Part shown: in pieces, positions 60,021 to 64,000 of the stretch
Numbering within the stretch: the first letter of the stretch is position 1
Layout of the letters: every line of letters starts with the position of its first letter
Source of the DNA: JBLHZY01 sp047631555
Lineage (GTDB): Bacteria > Pseudomonadota > Alphaproteobacteria > Rhodobacterales > Rhodobacteraceae
Direction of reading: 5' to 3'
Assembly: GCA_047631555.1 (NCBI GenBank)
Contig: JBLHZY010000001.1
Span: forward strand, 744,001 to 808,000
DNA: 64,000 bases
The notes under the pieces: generated by a model
Seen by the model: only the letters and a program-made list of their open reading frames with translations
Databases searched by the model: none
Told to the model about the DNA's origin: nothing
Position numbers and translations under genes: made by a program

Positions 60021-60923
60021 CTACACAGCTGCGCGGCTTTGCAGGGCGGCGATCAGCTGATGGGTAAATTTTGCCGAAGCAACCGGCAAGGCGCGCCCCT
60101 TCATCTGCCCAAGAAGCAGGCGGCCGAATGGTACGTCACTTTCCGAAATTGGCCGATGGGTTATATTGGTTTGCTCGGCCGAATTGAGGCCAATGGGAAT
60201 TTGAAATCCGACCGCGTTTTCGTGGGTCACAAAATGGCGGATCAACTCAAAGGATTCCGTCTCGACCGCAGGAGTCAAGGTTTGACCTTTGCGCGTTGCG
60301 GCAAGCTCGAGCAAATGGCGAACCCCATAATGCACCGAGGGCAAAACGAGCTTCTCTCCAAGGCAATCGCGCAGCCGAAGAAGCGACTTTTTCGCCAAGC
60401 GATTGTCAGGCCGAAAGACCGCGTGAACTGCCTGCGGCAAGGCATAAAGCACCTCAAATTCGACCATATGCACCGGCTCAAAAACCAGCGCGAGATCGCT
60501 GCTAAAGGAGGCAAGGTCGCGCTCGGCTTGGGCACGATCCCGCACATTGACGGTAAAGGTAACGCCGGGATGCGCGGCGCGGTAAATCGCTATCTGCTCT
60601 GGCAAAAAATAGGGTAAAAGCGCCTGAGAACAGGCAATGGAAACATGGCCGCGCCGCTCGCCTGAAAGATCTGCGACCTGCGATTGCACGCGCGCCAAAT
60701 CGGTCCTTTGGGTCAGGATATGCTGCATCAAAAGCTCACCCGCAGGGTTAAGCCGCATCCCGCGCGGCAGGCGCTCAAAGATGGTCCAACCGAACTCCTG
60801 CTCAAAGCCAATGATGCGGCGGTTCAAAGCAGAGGCGGTGATATTCATATCTTCCGCCGCTTTGCGGATTGAACCGGCGCGCACGACGGATTCAATCATC
60901 TCAAACGTCTTTAAGTGCTTCAT
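60021..60923 (-). CDS. LysR-family regulator divergent from a peptide-type ABC transporter
   Basis: A 300-residue LysR protein: HTH KTFEMIESVVRAGSIRKAAEDMNITASALNRRIIGFE at the N-terminus and an effector-binding domain (GHVSIACSQALLPYFLPEQIAIYRAAHPGVTF). It is divergent from the transporter genes, with 140 bases between starts, so it most likely controls them. Its base composition is that of the chromosome, unlike the IS remnants directly behind it. Confidence 0.9.
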   Translation of the reverse strand: MKHLKTFEMIESVVRAGSIRKAAEDMNITASALNRRIIGFEQEFGWTIFERLPRGMRLNPAGELLMQHILTQRTDLARVQSQVADLSGERRGHVSIACSQALLPYFLPEQIAIYRAAHPGVTFTVNVRDRAQAERDLASFSSDLALVFEPVHMVEFEVLYALPQAVHAVFRPDNRLAKKSLLRLRDCLGEKLVLPSVHYGVRHLLELAATRKGQTLTPAVETESFELIRHFVTHENAVGFQIPIGLNSAEQTNITHRPISESDVPFGRLLLGQMKGRALPVASAKFTHQLIAALQSRAAV

Positions 60924-61063
60924 AAGATGGCAAATCCTTTTGAGCGATGCAAAAAATGCATCGGTATACTGATTTTATAGCAATAGAAGTAAACGTTAAT
61001 CCAGAGCAACCTTATCGCAACCGCCGAATCTCACAGGCGAGCACAACAGTGAGAGGGTAAATA

Positions 61064-62677
61064 ATGACTGACACGACTTCACGACGGAATTTTCTGAAGA
61101 TGGGGATGGCCGGGGCATCGATCCTACCATTTCTGCGCGCAATGCCAGCGGCTGCCAAAGGCTCGGACACATTGGTTGTTGTCACTGGCCAAACGATCAA
61201 CAGCCTTGATCTGCACCGCACCGGCACCAACCGCCCCTCCTATCAGGTCGCGGTCAATTGCTATGATCGCTTGGTTTCCTTTGGGACCAAAGAAGCGCCC
61301 GGCGGCGGGCTTTCCTATGACTATGACACCATCGTGCCAGAGCTTGCCGAAAGCTGGACTGTCTCTGAGGATGGCCTGACCATCACCTTCAAAATCAAGC
61401 CAAACGCCACATTTTGGGATGGCAGCAAGGTAACGGCGCATGATGTGAAATGGTCCTTTGATCGCGCGGTCTCTGTCGGCGGCTTTCCTTCGGTTCAGAT
61501 GAAAGCCGGCGGATTGCAACGCCCCGAACAATTTGCAGCGCTTGACGATAAGACCTTCGCCATCACGCTTGATCGCCCCTCCAAACTGACCATTCCCGAT
61601 CTTGCCGTCCCGGTTCCGTTTGTGATCAATTCGGCTGTGGCCAAAGCCAATGCAACGGCAGACGATCCTTGGGCCATGGAATATCTGCACACAACGCCCG
61701 CAGGCTCTGGCGCCTTCAAAGTGCTGCGCTGGACGCCCGGCGAACAGCTGGTCTATGAGCGCAACGATGCATGGGTCGGCGGCCCGCTTCCGGCGCTCAA
61801 ACGCATCGTTCTGCGCGAAGTGCCAAGCCCCTCAACACGGCGCGCTTTGATCGAGCGCGGGGATGTTCAGATGTCGTTCGGCATCCCAGACAAAGACGCC
61901 GCCGAGCTCGAAAAGCTCTCCGATATCGCCGTCTATTCGACCCCGATTGAAAACTGCATTCACTGCCTGTGTACCAACACCAAGTTCGAGCCCTTCCAAG
62001 ACGCCGACGTGCGCAAAGCCGTGGCCTATGCGGTTCCTTATGAGGACATTTTCCAAACCGCAGCCTATGGGCGCGGCACCCCGCTTTGGGGCGGCGAAAC
62101 TGAGATCAACGATATCGCTTGGCCGCGCAAAACCCAGTACTATACCGATCTCGACAAAGCCCGCGAACATATGGCGAAATCGGGCTTCCCGGATGGTTTT
62201 GAAGTGCCTTTGTCGATCAACCTTGGCTTGGCCTCATGGATGGAGCCTGCAGCGCTTCTCATTCAAGAAAACCTCGCCAAAATCGGCATCACAGCCACAA
62301 TCGACAAAATCCCCGGCGCAAATTGGCGCACCGCCGCTTTGGTCGAAAAACGCCTCGCCCTGCATCTGGAAAACTTCGGCGGTTGGCTGAATACACCGGA
62401 TTACTATTTCTTCTGGGCCTACCAGGAAGGGCATCTGTTTAACTCATCGAACTACCGCAATGACGAGGTAGAGGATCTGGTAAATGCAACGCTGCATATG
62501 CCGATGGATGATCCCGAATACGCCCCAAAGATCAAACGCATGTTTGAGATCGTCCTTGAGGACCTGCCCCGCATCCCGCTCTATCAGCCTGCGCTGAACG
62601 TGGCGACGCATGGGGCTGAGGGCTATGAGTTTTGGTTCCACCGCCAGCTTGATGTGCGCCCCTTGGCCGCAAGCTAA
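61064..62677 (+). CDS. ABC transporter substrate-binding protein, family 5, Tat-exported
   Basis: A 537-residue periplasmic binding protein of the dipeptide/oligopeptide/nickel family. The N-terminus MTDTTSRRNFLKMGMAGASI carries a twin-arginine motif (Arg7-Arg8-Asn-Phe-Leu-Lys) before a hydrophobic stretch. Family 5 features include VPELAESWTVSEDGLTITFKIKPNATFWDGSKVTAHDVKWSFDRAV (about residues 90-140) and the C-terminal DLPRIPLYQP. Ligand unknown. Confidence 0.93.
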   Translation: MTDTTSRRNFLKMGMAGASILPFLRAMPAAAKGSDTLVVVTGQTINSLDLHRTGTNRPSYQVAVNCYDRLVSFGTKEAPGGGLSYDYDTIVPELAESWTVSEDGLTITFKIKPNATFWDGSKVTAHDVKWSFDRAVSVGGFPSVQMKAGGLQRPEQFAALDDKTFAITLDRPSKLTIPDLAVPVPFVINSAVAKANATADDPWAMEYLHTTPAGSGAFKVLRWTPGEQLVYERNDAWVGGPLPALKRIVLREVPSPSTRRALIERGDVQMSFGIPDKDAAELEKLSDIAVYSTPIENCIHCLCTNTKFEPFQDADVRKAVAYAVPYEDIFQTAAYGRGTPLWGGETEINDIAWPRKTQYYTDLDKAREHMAKSGFPDGFEVPLSINLGLASWMEPAALLIQENLAKIGITATIDKIPGANWRTAALVEKRLALHLENFGGWLNTPDYYFFWAYQEGHLFNSSNYRNDEVEDLVNATLHMPMDDPEYAPKIKRMFEIVLEDLPRIPLYQPALNVATHGAEGYEFWFHRQLDVRPLAAS

Positions 62678-62680
62678 AAC

Positions 62681-63718
62681 ATGAAAGCGTCCGCATACCC
62701 GCGGCTGCGCGCAATCTCCTTGCGCGTGGCCCAATCAATTCCGGTGATTGTCGGCGTCGTGGTGATCAGCTTCCTGCTGACCCGCGCGCTGCCCGGCGAT
62801 CCGGCGGTTTATTTTGCGGGCGCTGCTGCTGATGAGGCCTCAATCGAAGAGATCCGCATCGCATTGGGTCTGGATAAACCGCTGATCCAACAGTTTTTTA
62901 TCTATGTCGGGGATTTGCTACAGGGGGATTTGGGCCAATCCATTTCAAGCGGTCAATCGGTGGCCAGTGACCTTGCCAACCGGCTGCCGGCGTCCCTTGA
63001 GCTCACCCTTACGGCCTTGTTGCTCTCTTGTGGCATCGCCATTCCGCTGGGCATTCTGGCCGCGACCCGCCCCGGATCTTGGATCGATCACCTGTGCCGC
63101 GTGTTGGTCACTGCGGGCGTCTCTTTGCCGACGTTTTTCACCGGCATTTTGCTAATCTATATCTTTTACTACCTGCTCGGCATTGCCCCATCGCCGATTG
63201 GGCGGCTGGATTTCATCTATCTTGATCCGGATCGAGTGACTGGCTTTTATCTGATTGATGCGGCCTTGATGGGCGATTGGGAAACATGGCTCGGCGCGGC
63301 CAAACAGCTGATCCTTCCGGCGATAACGCTGGCGCTTTTCACCCTTGCTCCGATTGCGCGTATGACCCGCGCCGCGATGCTAACCGCGCTTTCCTCTGAT
63401 TTTATCCGCACCGCGCGCGCCGCCGGATTGTCCAATCGAAAGGTGCTTTATGGCTATGCGTTTCGCAACGCTCTGCTCCCTGTCGTAACGACGCTTGGCA
63501 TGGTCTTTTCCTTTGCGCTTGGAGCAAATGTGCTGGTTGAGAAAGTCTTCGCCTGGCCCGGCATTGGATCCTATGCGGTCGAGGCGCTCGTGGTCTCGGA
63601 TTATGCGGCCGTGCAAGGATTTGTCCTTGCGATGGCGCTGCTGTTTGTCGGGCTCAATCTTGTCATCGACCTCCTCTATACGGTGATCGACCCGCGCATT
63701 GGATTTACCTCAAAATGA
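62681..63718 (+). CDS. ABC transporter permease, DppB type
   Basis: A 345-residue permease with six helices. The N-terminal LRVAQSIPVIVGVVVISFLLTRALPGDPAVYFAG and the cytoplasmic loop DFIRTARAAGLSNRKVLYGYAFRNALLPVVTTLG (with ARAAGL contact motif) are typical of DppB/OppB. It begins three bases after the binding-protein stop and overlaps the next permease as ATGA. Confidence 0.93.
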   Translation: MKASAYPRLRAISLRVAQSIPVIVGVVVISFLLTRALPGDPAVYFAGAAADEASIEEIRIALGLDKPLIQQFFIYVGDLLQGDLGQSISSGQSVASDLANRLPASLELTLTALLLSCGIAIPLGILAATRPGSWIDHLCRVLVTAGVSLPTFFTGILLIYIFYYLLGIAPSPIGRLDFIYLDPDRVTGFYLIDAALMGDWETWLGAAKQLILPAITLALFTLAPIARMTRAAMLTALSSDFIRTARAAGLSNRKVLYGYAFRNALLPVVTTLGMVFSFALGANVLVEKVFAWPGIGSYAVEALVVSDYAAVQGFVLAMALLFVGLNLVIDLLYTVIDPRIGFTSK

Positions 63719-64000
63719 GCAATATCGGCACGGATGCGCCCGCAAAACCGCAAACAAACTCAGCGAATATTCCCCAGACAAAGTCGGCGGGAAAGTTCGA
63801 TCATTTCCTCTATGTCTTGCGCACAAATCCGGTGACGCTTCTGGCCTTTGTGATGTTTGCTTTGATCGTCCTCTCAGCAATCTTTGGCCCCGCGCTCGTC
63901 CCCTATGACCCTCTCCAAACCAATGCCTCAAACGCGCTCAATCCGCCGTCCTGGGATCACTGGTTTGGGACGGACAACGTTGGGCGCGACGTATTTTCGC
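63715..64000 (+). CDS. ABC transporter permease, DppC type (5' part)
   Basis: The first 95 codons are present; the gene runs off the right edge. After a disordered 28-residue lead come the first helix (TLLAFVMFALIVLSAIFGP) and the DppC signature YDPLQTNASNALNPPSWDHWFGTDNVGRDVFS. It forms the pore with the DppB-type protein. ATPase genes should follow outside the window. Confidence 0.92.
   Translation, partial: MSNIGTDAPAKPQTNSANIPQTKSAGKFDHFLYVLRTNPVTLLAFVMFALIVLSAIFGPALVPYDPLQTNASNALNPPSWDHWFGTDNVGRDVFS

Overview
The window comes from an alphaproteobacterium of the order Rhodobacterales (Roseobacter/Rhodobacter type). The evidence is the gene order dusB-ntrB-ntrC-ntrY-ntrX-trkA, a fused ispDF, ChpT, DUF6477 and DUF6456 proteins, ornithine-lipid genes olsBA, an OxyR-type regulator divergent from a catalase, and GC-rich coding sequence with many ATGA-type overlaps. 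Species cannot be named from the sequence.

Layout. 1-8436 (minus): nitrogen-regulation cluster (dusB, ntrB, ntrC, ntrY, ntrX) ending in trkA, which runs off the left edge. 8628-12256 (plus): ispDF, pgpA and a CinA-type amidohydrolase as an overlapping operon, then amtB. 12338-17305: COQ10/RatA-like protein, hpt with a 59-residue membrane protein, a diheme cytochrome c, lipA, peroxiredoxin, oxyR. 17418-24020: katA, a DUF6456 locus split by an in-frame amber codon, a DUF6477 gene, an MttB-like methyltransferase, guaA. 24023-28201: an intact 4.2-kb IS1-family transposon carrying a HigBA-type toxin-antitoxin operon and several unknown genes, with perfect terminal inverted repeats and an 8-bp target duplication just behind guaA. 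28283-33963: small monooxygenase, two EamA exporters, a P-loop protein, metA, ppk2, a TetR regulator. 33971-38655 (minus): five translationally coupled genes (GSCFA protein, SGNH-like protein, two permeases, ATPase) with no substrate-binding protein beside them. 38886-39728: AbiJ-like putative phage-defence gene. 39952-43172: rplM-rpsI, a small membrane ORF, thioesterase, enoyl-CoA hydratase, DUF1801. 43302-50479: M32 carboxypeptidase, ctaA, an RNA methyltransferase, a ThiE-like protein, an unknown protein, olsBA. 50734-57099: DUF3553, chpT, and the rplU-rpmA-GNAT-obgE-proB-proA block. 57277-58585: DUF2059 protein and tRNA-Ser(CGA). 58586-60000: AT-rich stretch with decayed IS3 and IS30 fragments. 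60021-64000: a LysR regulator divergent from a dipeptide-type ABC transporter that runs off the right edge.

Most of the window is core chromosome. The accessory parts are the IS1-family transposon, the AbiJ-like gene, the region behind the tRNA, and several repeat families: a dispersed intergenic motif and two tandem arrays that start at the stop codons of olsA and proA. The best candidates for something not yet described are the modular transposon, with copies of its end motif inside it, and the binding-protein-less GSCFA/SGNH/ABC operon.
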